Made by a program: the position numbers and the translations under genes. This document shows positions 21,068 through 30,207 of a stretch of DNA of 64,000 nt, in pieces (positions within the stretch are counted from its first letter, which is position 1; the number at the start of each line of letters is the position of its first letter). Where the stretch lies: assembly GCA_003402345.1 (NCBI GenBank), contig QFXH01000003.1, positions 1 through 64,000 on the forward strand, written 5' to 3'. Source of the DNA: Candidatus Nitrotoga sp. MKT (GTDB lineage: Bacteria; Pseudomonadota; Gammaproteobacteria; Burkholderiales; Gallionellaceae). Below the pieces are notes generated by a model that made no database searches, was not told the DNA's origin, and saw only the letters and a list, made by a program, of their open reading frames with translations.

Positions 21068-22831
21068 TTAGTACACTCGCGCCTTAAGCGGAAATGATTC
21101 CACACTCAATGGCTTCAGTCGAACCGGTTTGTAATCCAATTTTTGCCCTTCACTAAAATATAGTGAATGCTTCAGCCAGTGATCGTCGTCACGTTCCGGG
21201 AAGTCATCGCGCGCGTGACCGCCACGGCTTTCTTGCCTCGCTGCGGCGGAAACCATGGTGGCTTGCGCTACTTCGATGAGATTGTCGAGTTCCAATGCCT
21301 CCACACATGCAGTATTAAACACCCTACTCTGATCATTAATCATGGTATTTTTAACGCGCTCGGCCACTGTGCGGATCATTTCCACGCCTTGAGTCAGCAG
21401 GTCAGGAAACCGAAATACACCGCAATGGTTTTGCATCACGCGCCGCATTTCCGCCCCCACTTCGGCCACACTCTCACCATTTTTTTGTGATCTCAGCCTT
21501 GCAAGGCGCGCAAGCGGACGTTCAGCGGCATCGTGTGGCAATGGTTTTGGATGCGGGTTACGCTGCAAGTCCTCGATAATCTGCCTCGCCACCTCACGCC
21601 CGAACACCAGCAAATCCAGCAAAGAATTGCAGCCAAGCCGGTTGGCACCATGCACCGATACGCATGCGCATTCGCCCACCGCATAAAACCCCTGTACCAC
21701 TTCTTCCGGCCCTGTTTTGTAAGGGGCGACCACTTGGCCATGATAATTGGTGGGAATGCCACCCATCATATAATGCGCAGTGGGCACCACCGGAATGGGG
21801 TTCAGGGCCGGGTCAACATGCGCAAATTTCAGGGAAATCTCACGGATACCAGGCAGGCGTTGACGAATGACATCATCGCCGATGTGGTCAACCTTCAATA
21901 AGACATGATCGCCATGTTTACCGCAACCGCGTCCTTCCTTGATCTCAGTGGCGATGGCGCGTGACACCACGTCGCGGCTGGCGAGGTCTTGGGCGTTTGG
22001 CGCATAGCGCAACATAAAGCGCTCACCGTCCTTGTTGATGAGATAGCCGCCCTCGCCGCGCACTCCTTCGGAAATCAGCACGCCCGCGCCATACACGCCA
22101 GTAGGATGAAACTGGAAGAATTCCATGTCCTCCAGCGGAATACCGGCACGAGCTGCCATGCCCAGGCCGTCGCCGGTATTAATGTAAGCATTGGTGCTCG
22201 CCTGAAAAATGCGCGCCGCACCCCCGGTAGCAAACAACGTAGCGCGCGCCTGCAAAATCATCACTTCACTGGTCTCAATTTCCATTGCCACCACGCCGAG
22301 GACGTCACCATCTTCATCACGGATTAAATCCAGAGCCATCCACTCCACAAAAAAAATGGTATTACTCTGCATGTTTTTTTGATACAACGTATGCAGCAAA
22401 GCATGGCCAGTGCGATCAGCGGCGGCACAGGCGCGCTGCACCGGGGTCTTGCCATAGTCTTGCATGTGGCCACCGAATGAGCGCTGATAAATTTTGCCAT
22501 TTTCCAAACGATCGAATGGCATGCCGAAGTGTTCCAGTTCGTACACTACTTCCGGCGCGGCGCGACACATGAATTCAATGGCATCTTGATCGCCGAGATA
22601 ATCCGAGCCTTTCACCGTGTCGTACATGTGCCAATGCCAATTATCCTCGTTGATATTACCCAACGATGCCGCAATACCACCTTGTGCCGCTACTGTATGC
22701 GAGCGAGTGGGAAAAACCTTGGATAATACCGCCACCTTCAAGCCTGCCTCAGACAGTGCCAAAGCCGCGCGCATCCCCGCGCCACCCGCCCCCACGATTA
22801 CAACATCAAATGTGCGTTTCGCCACTGCCAT
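21068..22831 (-). CDS. sdhA: Succinate dehydrogenase flavoprotein subunit
   Basis: The 587-residue protein has FAD-binding [17 protein letters not shown]. The histidine that carries covalent FAD lies in [17 protein letters not shown], and the substrate region includes [15 protein letters not shown] and the catalytic-arginine segment [13 protein letters not shown]. It oxidises succinate to fumarate. I take the ATG at 22831, which shares a base with the sdhD stop (TGATG), rather than the GTG four codons upstream. The C-terminus is normal (FPLKARVY), so the neighbouring DUF262 gene has not truncated it. Confidence 0.97.
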   Translation of the reverse strand: MAVAKRTFDVVIVGAGGAGMRAALALSEAGLKVAVLSKVFPTRSHTVAAQGGIAASLGNINEDNWHWHMYDTVKGSDYLGDQDAIEFMCRAAPEVVYELEHFGMPFDRLENGKIYQRSFGGHMQDYGKTPVQRACAAADRTGHALLHTLYQKNMQSNTIFFVEWMALDLIRDEDGDVLGVVAMEIETSEVMILQARATLFATGGAARIFQASTNAYINTGDGLGMAARAGIPLEDMEFFQFHPTGVYGAGVLISEGVRGEGGYLINKDGERFMLRYAPNAQDLASRDVVSRAIATEIKEGRGCGKHGDHVLLKVDHIGDDVIRQRLPGIREISLKFAHVDPALNPIPVVPTAHYMMGGIPTNYHGQVVAPYKTGPEEVVQGFYAVGECACVSVHGANRLGCNSLLDLLVFGREVARQIIEDLQRNPHPKPLPHDAAERPLARLARLRSQKNGESVAEVGAEMRRVMQNHCGVFRFPDLLTQGVEMIRTVAERVKNTMINDQSRVFNTACVEALELDNLIEVAQATMVSAAARQESRGGHARDDFPERDDDHWLKHSLYFSEGQKLDYKPVRLKPLSVESFPLKARVY

Positions 22832-23202
22832 CACATTCCCCACAAAATTTGTACTGCCCAGATCGAATACAGCAGCAGCGCCATGATCACCAATACATAT
22901 ATAACAAGGCGTGTTTTTGCCGACTTGACATAATCCATGACAATGTCACGCACACCAATCCATGCATGATAAAAAACGGCAAATAGAAACAGCAATGAGA
23001 ACGAACGCATCACCAAATTCGAAAACAACCCCGTCCAGGTGTTGTAATCAAGACCAATCCAGGCATTGCTTTCAAAACGTGAATGCAGCAACACATAGCC
23101 CGCAATAAACAACGTATAAGCCACCATCAGAACAGCGGTCACACGCTGCACCAACCAATCCCGCAATCCATAATGCGCGCCGGTTACGATGCGATCTACC
23201 AT
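22831..23202 (-). CDS. sdhD: Succinate dehydrogenase membrane anchor subunit SdhD
   Basis: A small protein of 123 residues with three membrane helices: about 16-36 ([19 protein letters not shown]), a middle one ([28 protein letters not shown]) and a C-terminal one ([22 protein letters not shown]). The histidine in [15 protein letters not shown] is the usual haem b ligand and the motif is typical of SdhD. I choose the second in-frame ATG ([16 protein letters not shown]) because AGGAG lies 7 nt before it; the track ORF begins much further upstream inside sdhC. It overlaps sdhC by 7 nt. Confidence 0.9.
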   Translation of the reverse strand: MVDRIVTGAHYGLRDWLVQRVTAVLMVAYTLFIAGYVLLHSRFESNAWIGLDYNTWTGLFSNLVMRSFSLLFLFAVFYHAWIGVRDIVMDYVKSAKTRLVIYVLVIMALLLYSIWAVQILWGM

Positions 23203-23570
23203 AGCCATGCTCCTATTAGCAAGGTTAAACCGATACTCACGAACAACACCCACTTGCTGCTAGCACGTGCCTGCGCTAAATCCACTCCAACATCCATATC
23301 TATCGCGAGATAACGTATTCCGGCGCAAAAGTGGTGTAAGAATGCCCACAACAGACTGATTAAAATTAATTTACTTAAGGGATGCCGTAGCGTAACGGCC
23401 AATTGAGTATATGTCTCGATAGAAAACAGGCTGCACTGCAGCATCCTCAGAAACAACGGCAACGCTAAAAACAACAATAATCCGCTTACACGATGCAGAA
23501 TAGATACAAAGCCCGGCAAGGGCAGTTTGATCAAACGCAAGTCAAGATGGATAGGACGCTTTTTATTCAT
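23196..23570 (-). CDS. sdhC: Succinate dehydrogenase cytochrome b556 subunit SdhC
   Basis: This 124-residue three-helix membrane protein contains RPIHLDLRLIKLPLPGFVSILHRVSG, the SdhC signature with the quinone-site serine and arginine in SILHRVSG. A second helix segment has the haem-ligand histidine in ALLWAFLHHFCAGIRYLAID (the HHxxxGxRHLxxD-type motif). I place the start at the ATG giving MNKKRPIHLD; the longer track ORF adds residues not typical of the family. It is the first gene of the sdhCDAB operon, so the promoter should lie in the AT-rich region above 23570. Confidence 0.92.
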   Translation of the reverse strand: MNKKRPIHLDLRLIKLPLPGFVSILHRVSGLLLFLALPLFLRMLQCSLFSIETYTQLAVTLRHPLSKLILISLLWAFLHHFCAGIRYLAIDMDVGVDLAQARASSKWVLFVSIGLTLLIGAWLW

Positions 23571-24054
23571 TGGCGCACACAAAGTGGAGTAATAAACCAA
23601 CGTTTGTAATTTTACACATGATGAGTAATGAATTATCAATCAAAAAATAATTTGAATTATTAACCCGGTCTATTGAACTTCAAAGTTTTCATATTGCATA
23701 TTCCACACAAAAATCCTGAAAGTAATTTTTAACCCGCTTCTATATATGCCCTGTTATTACAGGTCTTCAGGCTTATCTAAGCGCGGACAAAAATCTTTGC
23801 ATAAATGGCCCGCTTCAAGCCAGCGTTAAATCGTACTTTCCGATTCAGTTCTGAACTGCAGCTAAATCAATAGAAAGCATAAAGATTTTTGTGATAACCA
23901 TATAAAAATCGCTTGAACATACCCATTGCCTTAAAGTATCCCAGTAACCTGCCGTAAGACAACTATCTTAAAAAGCATGTGGTGCGAAAAGTGGACTGTT
24001 TAAGTTCCTCATTAGAACATAGGCCATGTTGCGGTTGCGCCTTAACCTAAACTT
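23571..24054. other. Divergent intergenic region between sdhC and the lytic transglycosylase
   Basis: About 480 AT-rich bases separate the divergent sdh operon and the transglycosylase gene. It must hold promoters for both directions, but I could not pick out convincing -35/-10 pairs or operators. No ORF, tRNA or repeat is visible. Confidence 0.4.
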
Positions 24055-24657
24055 ATGCGACCAATTCAAAAATGTTATTCAGCTTACATTAAGCTACACT
24101 TGTTGGCGGCGGGATTACTATTCGCCCACGCAACACACGGCAGCACGCAAACTTACCAACCTCTATCCGCCAGCGTACAAATTTCGTTTAACCATTTCAT
24201 TTCGGATCAAGCGCCGCCCAAACTGACATTCGCAGCGCAACGTGAGTACGACACTTGGTTAAATAATACATCGCGCCGCTTGGAGAAACACATTCCAGAT
24301 GCAGGTGACCGCGTAGACTTCCTCAAAACTGTCTATTACGAAGCCACGCGTGCCGGATTAGATCCACAATTGGTATTAGGATTAATTCAAGTAGAAAGTG
24401 GTTTCAAGAAATATGCCGTCTCCAGCGTGGGAGCAAAAGGATACATGCAAGTCATGCCATTTTGGTTGGATATCATCGGCCAACGTGAGGGTAATTTGTT
24501 TCACCTGCGCACTAACCTGCGGTATGGTTGTATCATTTTGCGCCACTACCTCGACATGGAGAAAGGCAACCTTTACCGCGCTCTGGGGCGTTATAACGGC
24601 AGTTTAGGCAAACCGGAATACCCCAACTTGGTCAATGCCGCATGGCACAAACGCTGA
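24055..24657 (+). CDS. Lytic transglycosylase, SLT domain
   Basis: The 200-residue exported protein begins with a signal-like segment (LHLLAAGLLFAHATHG, about 15-30). The goose-lysozyme-like SLT domain lies in the C-terminal half: the catalytic glutamate is in LVLGLIQVESGFKKYAVSSVGAKGYMQVMPFW, followed by NLRYGCIILRHYLDM and ALGRYNGSLGKPEYPNLV. Such enzymes cut the glycan strands of peptidoglycan with formation of 1,6-anhydro ends and act in the periplasm. It is monocistronic here, about 240 nt before the pseudopilin gene. It may help turnover or insertion of envelope machines; the specific role is unknown. Confidence 0.88.
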   Translation: MRPIQKCYSAYIKLHLLAAGLLFAHATHGSTQTYQPLSASVQISFNHFISDQAPPKLTFAAQREYDTWLNNTSRRLEKHIPDAGDRVDFLKTVYYEATRAGLDPQLVLGLIQVESGFKKYAVSSVGAKGYMQVMPFWLDIIGQREGNLFHLRTNLRYGCIILRHYLDMEKGNLYRALGRYNGSLGKPEYPNLVNAAWHKR

Positions 24658-24896
24658 AATCTGTCACACTACATAATCAAGAGTTTTACCGTCTTGCCAT
24701 CCGGTCACCAAACTAGATCGTAAAACGATTTTAGTGCCGCTTTTAAATTGCGAATCAATATCGCCTACGTCTTACTAGTATCATCGATTACCCCAATCCC
24801 ATGATTGCCTAAACTCGCATTTAAAATACAATTAGTTATCCCTGTTGCTCTATTCTCTTTTCAAGATATCCTGCTTTCGGACGTAACATAAGAGAT

Positions 24897-25439
24897 ATGA
24901 AACCCATTATCCCTGAATATTTTCTTAGTCTGACTAAAGCTGTTCGCTACAACTCATTGCAAAAGCAGCATAAAGAAATCTTTTTTACCCAACTTGCATT
25001 CACGTTAGTTGAATTAATAGTAACAGTCGCAATAATTGGCGTACTTGCCTCCATTGCTATACCCGCATACCAAGATTATCTGGATAAAGCCAAGACGATA
25101 CGGGCAATCTCAGACATTGAAAATATTGGACGGCGCCTCCACGACTATCATATTGACAATAATAACTACCCTGCCTCATTAGCTGAAATTGGTGCAGATA
25201 ACATTCTCGATCCTTGGGGAAACCCTTATCAATACCTAAACTTATCAGACCCAAATATCAGAGGGGCAAGAGGAAGAGCCCGTAAAGACCACAATTTAGT
25301 CCCCATTAATTCGGATTTCGATTTGTATAGCATGGGTAGCGATGGACAAAGCGTCGCACCGTTAACAGCACGAGCAAGCCGCGATGATATTGTTAGAGCC
25401 AACAACGGACGGTTCATTGATTCGGCGTCCAAATACTAA
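24897..25439 (+). CDS. GspG-like pseudopilin with an unusual prepilin cleavage site
   Basis: The 180-residue protein has a type IV prepilin N-terminus (FTLVELIVTVAIIGVLASIAIPAY) with the invariant Glu at +5, after a long 34-residue leader. The residue before the cleaved bond is alanine, not the usual glycine (QLA|FTLVEL). The body resembles the type II secretion major pseudopilin: ISDIENIGRRLHDYHIDNNNYPASLAEIG, DPWGNPYQYLN, and DLYSMGSDGQ near the C-terminus, which in GspG forms the calcium loop. No other secretion genes are nearby, so it is an orphan. It is 10 nt upstream of the GGDEF-EAL gene and probably cotranscribed with it, which suggests a link between a secretion or surface fibre and c-di-GMP. 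Confidence 0.8.
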   Translation: MKPIIPEYFLSLTKAVRYNSLQKQHKEIFFTQLAFTLVELIVTVAIIGVLASIAIPAYQDYLDKAKTIRAISDIENIGRRLHDYHIDNNNYPASLAEIGADNILDPWGNPYQYLNLSDPNIRGARGRARKDHNLVPINSDFDLYSMGSDGQSVAPLTARASRDDIVRANNGRFIDSASKY

Positions 25440-25449
25440 AATCATCGGC

Positions 25450-28260
25450 ATGGGACTTGAGAAAAAATTTCTCCGAAGTAAAGTTGCCCGCAGAATGTTG
25501 GCTTTTTTTATATTATCAGCCTTCATTCCCGTATTATTTCTCGCATTTCTATCCTACTGGGAATCTAACAGGTTATTGGTTGAACAAGCCCATACCCGCT
25601 TAAATTCTGCCAGCGCCATTTACAAAACATCGATCTATGACAGATTATTAATTCTGGATCAATTACTTAACGATGTCTCACAACATCTTACAGAAAATAC
25701 CCTACCCACAAACCTTGAGGCACAGTTTAGTGAAAAATTTCGCAGCTTAGCCCTGCAATTTCCAGATAAGCGCACGATCACGCTGCATGGCAAAACAACC
25801 GAAAACATAGCGCTTAATGCTGATGCTTTAGCGCATTTATTCAACGGTAAGCCTTTACTCTTAACACAGCAAAGTGACCAAAGCATAAAAATTTACATTT
25901 TGCATGCACAAAACTCTTTGGCTCACAAAAATGAAATACTCATAGCAGAAATTATTCCTGATTATCTATGGGGAGATTCGGGGACTTTTAGACTTGACTC
26001 AACTCTCTGTATATATACAGCTGACTATATAAAAATATTTTGCACAAACCCGAATATCCATCCACAAAATATTAAAGAACACACGCATACCATCAAAGGA
26101 AACTTTACTTGGCAAGATGAGCATAATGAGAAATACATTGCCAACTACCATGAAATTTTTCTACAACCAAAATTCCTGGCATCTCGTTGGCTTGTCGTTG
26201 CAACACAACCAGAGACCGACGCCCTCAATTCATTAAAGAAATTCAATGCTATTTTCTGGGGCAGCGTTATTCTTTCAATGCTTTTGATTTTATTGTTTAG
26301 CATGATGCAGATTCGGCGTGTTCTAGTTCCACTGGAACAACTTATCGATGGTACACGACGTCTTGGCAGTCATGATTTTACCACTCAGGTGCAGGTAACC
26401 AGTTCCGATGAATTCGGAGAATTGGCATCCTCGTTCAATATCATGAGTGAAAAATTGGGTGACCAATTCGAAACGCTCGCGGCACTTTCAAAAATTGATC
26501 AAGAAATCCTTGCAACGCTGAATATTGAAAGAATCGCCGAAGATGTTTTGATTCACTTGCAAAAAATTACATATGCACATTCTGTATGTATTTCAGTAAT
26601 AAATGATAATTCATCACAAGCGATGCATACCTACACAATTGACAAAAATGAAAAAAAGCTACTCACCCGAACGCTTTCATTATTGGATAACACTCAGCAA
26701 TTACTCATCCAGAATCCCAATGGATTATGGATAAATGACGAACTGATCTATCCGCAAGCGCAAGGCCGCGAAATAATTACTAGCCCGCATCTTTTCTTAC
26801 TCCCGCTGAATTGGAAAGATCAAATGGTTGGCTTTATTTCTTTAGAATTCCCAGTAACAATGCAATGGGAAACCGATAAAATCAAACGTATCCAAGATTA
26901 TGCAGACCGAATAGCAGTTGCTTTTTTTACCAAAAACCGAGAAGAGCTGTTGCTTCGACAAGCACGGATCGACGCCCTAACAGGCCTGCCAAATCGATTT
27001 CTCTTTGTTGAACAATTACAAAAAGAACTTGCACAAACTCAGCGTACCGCAGAAAAATTAGCTGTCCTCTATATTGATCTTGATCATTTCAAAAAAGTTA
27101 ATGACAGTTCCGGACATTCTGTTGGCGACAAATTATTATGCGAGGCTGGCATACGATTACAACAATGCGTGCGGGTAAGTGATACAGTCGCCCGTCTTGG
27201 CGGCGATGAATTTGCCATTATTATCAGCCAATTTAATTCAGAGCATCAAGTCACTACAGTAGCAAATCATGTTAACCATGCATTAGCCCAGCCATTTCTT
27301 CTCGATCAAGAAGAAAATATTGTAACTGCCAGTATCGGTATCGCCGTTTACCCATACGATGGGAAAAATATCGAAGATTTAATGCGCAATTCAGATATTG
27401 CGATGTATCGAGCAAAAGCAAAAAGCGGGAATCAGTATGTTTTCTTCGAAGAAAGCATGAATGCCGAAGTAATCAAGCGCGCAACCATTGAAAGAGAGTT
27501 AAGGCGTGCCATTTCAGAACAACAATTCATTTTGCATTATCAGCCACAAGTTGACCCAAAAATAAACTTAATTCGCGGAGTTGAAGCGCTTGTACGCTGG
27601 AATCATCCTGAAAAGGGCCTTGTCTCACCTGAATACTTTATTGGTATTGCTGAAGATACCGGATTAATAGCAGAAATCGGGCATATCGTATTAACCGAAG
27701 CCTGTGCGCAATATTGTGCGTGGCTTAATCAAGGAATTCCGTTAGAGTATGTCGCAGTTAACGTCTCAGTCAAACAATTTTGTCATCCGAACTTCTTGCA
27801 AACCATCAAAGATTTATTACGCGACAATAATATGCAAGCACACTCTCTTGAGATAGAAATTACAGAAAGCGTAATGATGAATGACACTGAAGCTGTAGTA
27901 AATGTGCTTTACCAGATCAAACAACTCGGTGTGCAACTCTCAATAGATGATTTTGGCACCGGTTACTCTTCTATGTCTTATCTGGAGCAACTTCCTTTTG
28001 ATACCCTAAAAATTGATATGTCATTTGTGCGTAAAATTCAACCCAATGGCGAAGGCGGTACGATTGCCGCCACAATTGCCGCTATGGCTCATGCCCTTAA
28101 TAAAAAAGTGGTTGCCGAAGGTGTTGAAACACAGGCGCAGCTTGATTTCTTGCACAAACATAATTGTGAGCTGATCCAGGGCTATTTTTATAGTCGGCCA
28201 CTACCAGCTAACGAGCTGACTTTACTATGTAATCAACGTGGCATGATTACAACCATATAG
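25450..28260 (+). CDS. Membrane-bound GGDEF-EAL c-di-GMP signalling protein
   Basis: From the ATG at 25450 the protein is 936 residues. A first membrane helix (MLAFFILSAFIPVLFLAFL) is followed by a periplasmic sensor of about 230 residues and a second helix (FWGSVILSMLLILLFSMM). Then come a HAMP domain (RRVLVPLEQLIDGTRRLGSHDF), a GAF-like region, GGDEF and EAL. The GGDEF domain keeps its active-site motif (LGGDEFAII) and an RxxD inhibitory site (RVSD) five residues upstream. The EAL domain keeps EALVRW and the downstream DDFGTGYSS, ENITES-type and KIDMSFV motifs. Both synthesis and breakdown of c-di-GMP are therefore possible. The longer track ORF starts inside the pseudopilin gene; I prefer the ATG ten bases after it. 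Confidence 0.93.
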   Translation: MGLEKKFLRSKVARRMLAFFILSAFIPVLFLAFLSYWESNRLLVEQAHTRLNSASAIYKTSIYDRLLILDQLLNDVSQHLTENTLPTNLEAQFSEKFRSLALQFPDKRTITLHGKTTENIALNADALAHLFNGKPLLLTQQSDQSIKIYILHAQNSLAHKNEILIAEIIPDYLWGDSGTFRLDSTLCIYTADYIKIFCTNPNIHPQNIKEHTHTIKGNFTWQDEHNEKYIANYHEIFLQPKFLASRWLVVATQPETDALNSLKKFNAIFWGSVILSMLLILLFSMMQIRRVLVPLEQLIDGTRRLGSHDFTTQVQVTSSDEFGELASSFNIMSEKLGDQFETLAALSKIDQEILATLNIERIAEDVLIHLQKITYAHSVCISVINDNSSQAMHTYTIDKNEKKLLTRTLSLLDNTQQLLIQNPNGLWINDELIYPQAQGREIITSPHLFLLPLNWKDQMVGFISLEFPVTMQWETDKIKRIQDYADRIAVAFFTKNREELLLRQARIDALTGLPNRFLFVEQLQKELAQTQRTAEKLAVLYIDLDHFKKVNDSSGHSVGDKLLCEAGIRLQQCVRVSDTVARLGGDEFAIIISQFNSEHQVTTVANHVNHALAQPFLLDQEENIVTASIGIAVYPYDGKNIEDLMRNSDIAMYRAKAKSGNQYVFFEESMNAEVIKRATIERELRRAISEQQFILHYQPQVDPKINLIRGVEALVRWNHPEKGLVSPEYFIGIAEDTGLIAEIGHIVLTEACAQYCAWLNQGIPLEYVAVNVSVKQFCHPNFLQTIKDLLRDNNMQAHSLEIEITESVMMNDTEAVVNVLYQIKQLGVQLSIDDFGTGYSSMSYLEQLPFDTLKIDMSFVRKIQPNGEGGTIAATIAAMAHALNKKVVAEGVETQAQLDFLHKHNCELIQGYFYSRPLPANELTLLCNQRGMITTI

Positions 28261-28434
28261 TTACCGATACGTAACACGATGGGCATAGGTTATCGATACA
28301 GAAACCATTCGAAATGGCATCAAGAAAGACCGGACAGGCAACCATTTCTGGCATGATACAAATATCAATGGCAAAATATTCACGCAACGCACTTCTCAAA
28401 GAACGAAGCTAGACTAATTTTAAAGGACAACCTT

Positions 28435-28860
28435 ATGACTACGCCAAACCACCTCAAGACTGTCGGCCTCAAAACTACGCTACCTCGCCTGAAAATCCTC
28501 AACCTGTTCGAAAATGCCGAGGTACGGCACTTAAGCGCCGAAGATGTTTATAAAATGCTTATCGGAGAAGGACTCGATGTTGGTCTGGCAACGGTATATC
28601 GTGTGCTTACACAATTCGAGCAAGCGGGACTACTTGTCCGTCACCACTTTGAAACTGGCAAAGCAGTATTCGAGCTCAATAAAGGTGAGCACCATGACCA
28701 TTTAATATGTCTGCAATGTGGTCGGGTTGAAGAATTCCACGACTCCGCAATCGAAAAACGCCAAATAAAAATTGCCGATGAACTTGGTTTTACGATCCGT
28801 GACCATGCGCTTTACCTCTATGCCGACTGTACTAAAGTCAATTGCCCAAACAAGGCATAA
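28435..28860 (+). CDS. fur: Ferric uptake regulator Fur
   Basis: The 141-residue protein has a winged-helix DNA-binding half ([49 protein letters not shown]) and a C-terminal metal-binding dimerisation half. Ligands are visible in [32 protein letters not shown] (structural CxxC) and [13 protein letters not shown]. With iron bound it represses iron-uptake genes. Its natural target is close by: the divergent fbpABC operon has a perfect Fur box upstream of fbpA. AAAGGA precedes the ATG. Confidence 0.96.
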   Translation: MTTPNHLKTVGLKTTLPRLKILNLFENAEVRHLSAEDVYKMLIGEGLDVGLATVYRVLTQFEQAGLLVRHHFETGKAVFELNKGEHHDHLICLQCGRVEEFHDSAIEKRQIKIADELGFTIRDHALYLYADCTKVNCPNKA

Positions 28861-28961
28861 GCGCAACTCAAGGACGAAGGATATATTTTTGCTGATAAAG
28901 TAAGCATTGAATTAAGCGTGGCTCAAATCTGGCGCCCACCTAAATACAAATTAAGCCTACT

Positions 28962-30047
28962 TCATGACGCGGCATTTTTAATTTTGGGAAAAACCACCAC
29001 ATGATCCACTTCCAAACGGATCCCGATCCACTCACCGATGGCATGATTATGGTGGCTCGGTACCAGAGAAAGCACACGGTTACCGCCAGGCAGGCGCAAG
29101 GTATAAAGAATATCCGCACCGCGAAACGCTTTGTGCTCAACTTGGGCTAATAGGGAACTTGTGTCGTCATGGATAATATCGTCCGGGCGTAGCAACACCT
29201 CCACCTCACATCCCTTTTTGTTACTATCATCATTACAATCTGCCGTAGAGTAAGCATCAGGAGTTTTGCTATACAGTGTACCCAGCTCGATTTCAACCTG
29301 GTTAGCGTTAAGTAACTTTCCCGGCAGAAAAACGCCTTTACCAACGAAATCCGCAACGAAACGGTTCTTAGGCAAATGGTACAAATTGTAGGCTTTGTCC
29401 CACTGCTGAATCTCACCATCATGCATTACGCCTATCATGTCACCCATGGCGAATGCTTCATGCTGATCGTGAGTGACAATAATAGCGGTAGCGCCCTGCT
29501 GCTTGAGTATATCGCGCACCTCTAGCGAAAGTCGTTCGCGTAGCTCAACATCCAAATTGGAAAACGGCTCGTCCATCAACAATAGGTTCGGGCAAGGCGC
29601 TAGCGCGCGAGCCAATGCCACGCGTTGCTGCTGGCCACCGGAAAGTTCATGCGGATAAGCTTGGCCACTCCCTTCCAAACCTACTGTTTGCAACAATTCT
29701 TCCACACGCTTATTGCATTCAGTGCGGGATTGCCCATGCAAGCCAAAACTCACGTTGGCGGCTACATTCAAATGCGGAAACAGGGCATAGTCCTGGAATA
29801 CCATGCCTATACGACGCTTCTCGGCAGGAATAATAAAACCGGGTGCACTCACCCGCTCACCATTAAGCACAATTTCACCACCCGTAATAGGCTCGAATCC
29901 GGCGATAGCGCGGAGCACAGTGGTCTTGCCACACCCTGACGGGCCAAGCAGACAGCCTATATCGCCAGTATTAAGCGCAAAGGAGAGGTCGCGCAATACT
30001 CTGCGTGCAGCGTAGGACTGACTGACATGTTTAAGTTCAAGCAGCAT
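28962..30047 (-). CDS. fbpC: Iron(III) ABC transporter ATP-binding protein FbpC
   Basis: The 361-residue ATPase has Walker A GPSGCGKTTVLRA, Q-loop MVFQDYALFPHLNV, signature LSGGQQQRVALARALA and Walker B LLLMDEPFSNLD with the switch histidine in IIVTHDQHEA. A C-terminal TOBE-type regulatory domain follows, with EVLLRPDDIIHDD. It powers import of ferric iron through FbpB. It follows fbpB on the same strand after a 160-nt gap, wide for an operon, but no other gene intervenes. The DYALFPH region fits the FbpC/PotA-like subfamily. Iron specificity is inferred from the neighbours and the Fur box. Confidence 0.9.
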   Translation of the reverse strand: MLLELKHVSQSYAARRVLRDLSFALNTGDIGCLLGPSGCGKTTVLRAIAGFEPITGGEIVLNGERVSAPGFIIPAEKRRIGMVFQDYALFPHLNVAANVSFGLHGQSRTECNKRVEELLQTVGLEGSGQAYPHELSGGQQQRVALARALAPCPNLLLMDEPFSNLDVELRERLSLEVRDILKQQGATAIIVTHDQHEAFAMGDMIGVMHDGEIQQWDKAYNLYHLPKNRFVADFVGKGVFLPGKLLNANQVEIELGTLYSKTPDAYSTADCNDDSNKKGCEVEVLLRPDDIIHDDTSSLLAQVEHKAFRGADILYTLRLPGGNRVLSLVPSHHNHAIGEWIGIRLEVDHVVVFPKIKNAAS

Positions 30048-30207
30048 AATTAAGTAGTCTTCAATTTTCTTTTGTATTTATTCAACCAGATAACCATAGA
30101 CTCAGAAATCCCCCCAAGAATCCAAAACATTAAAAATTTCCTCTAACCTTGTTTTATGGAATCAAGATGCCCTGCTTTTGTTTAAACCTAAACCCAACAC
30201 GCCGGAA

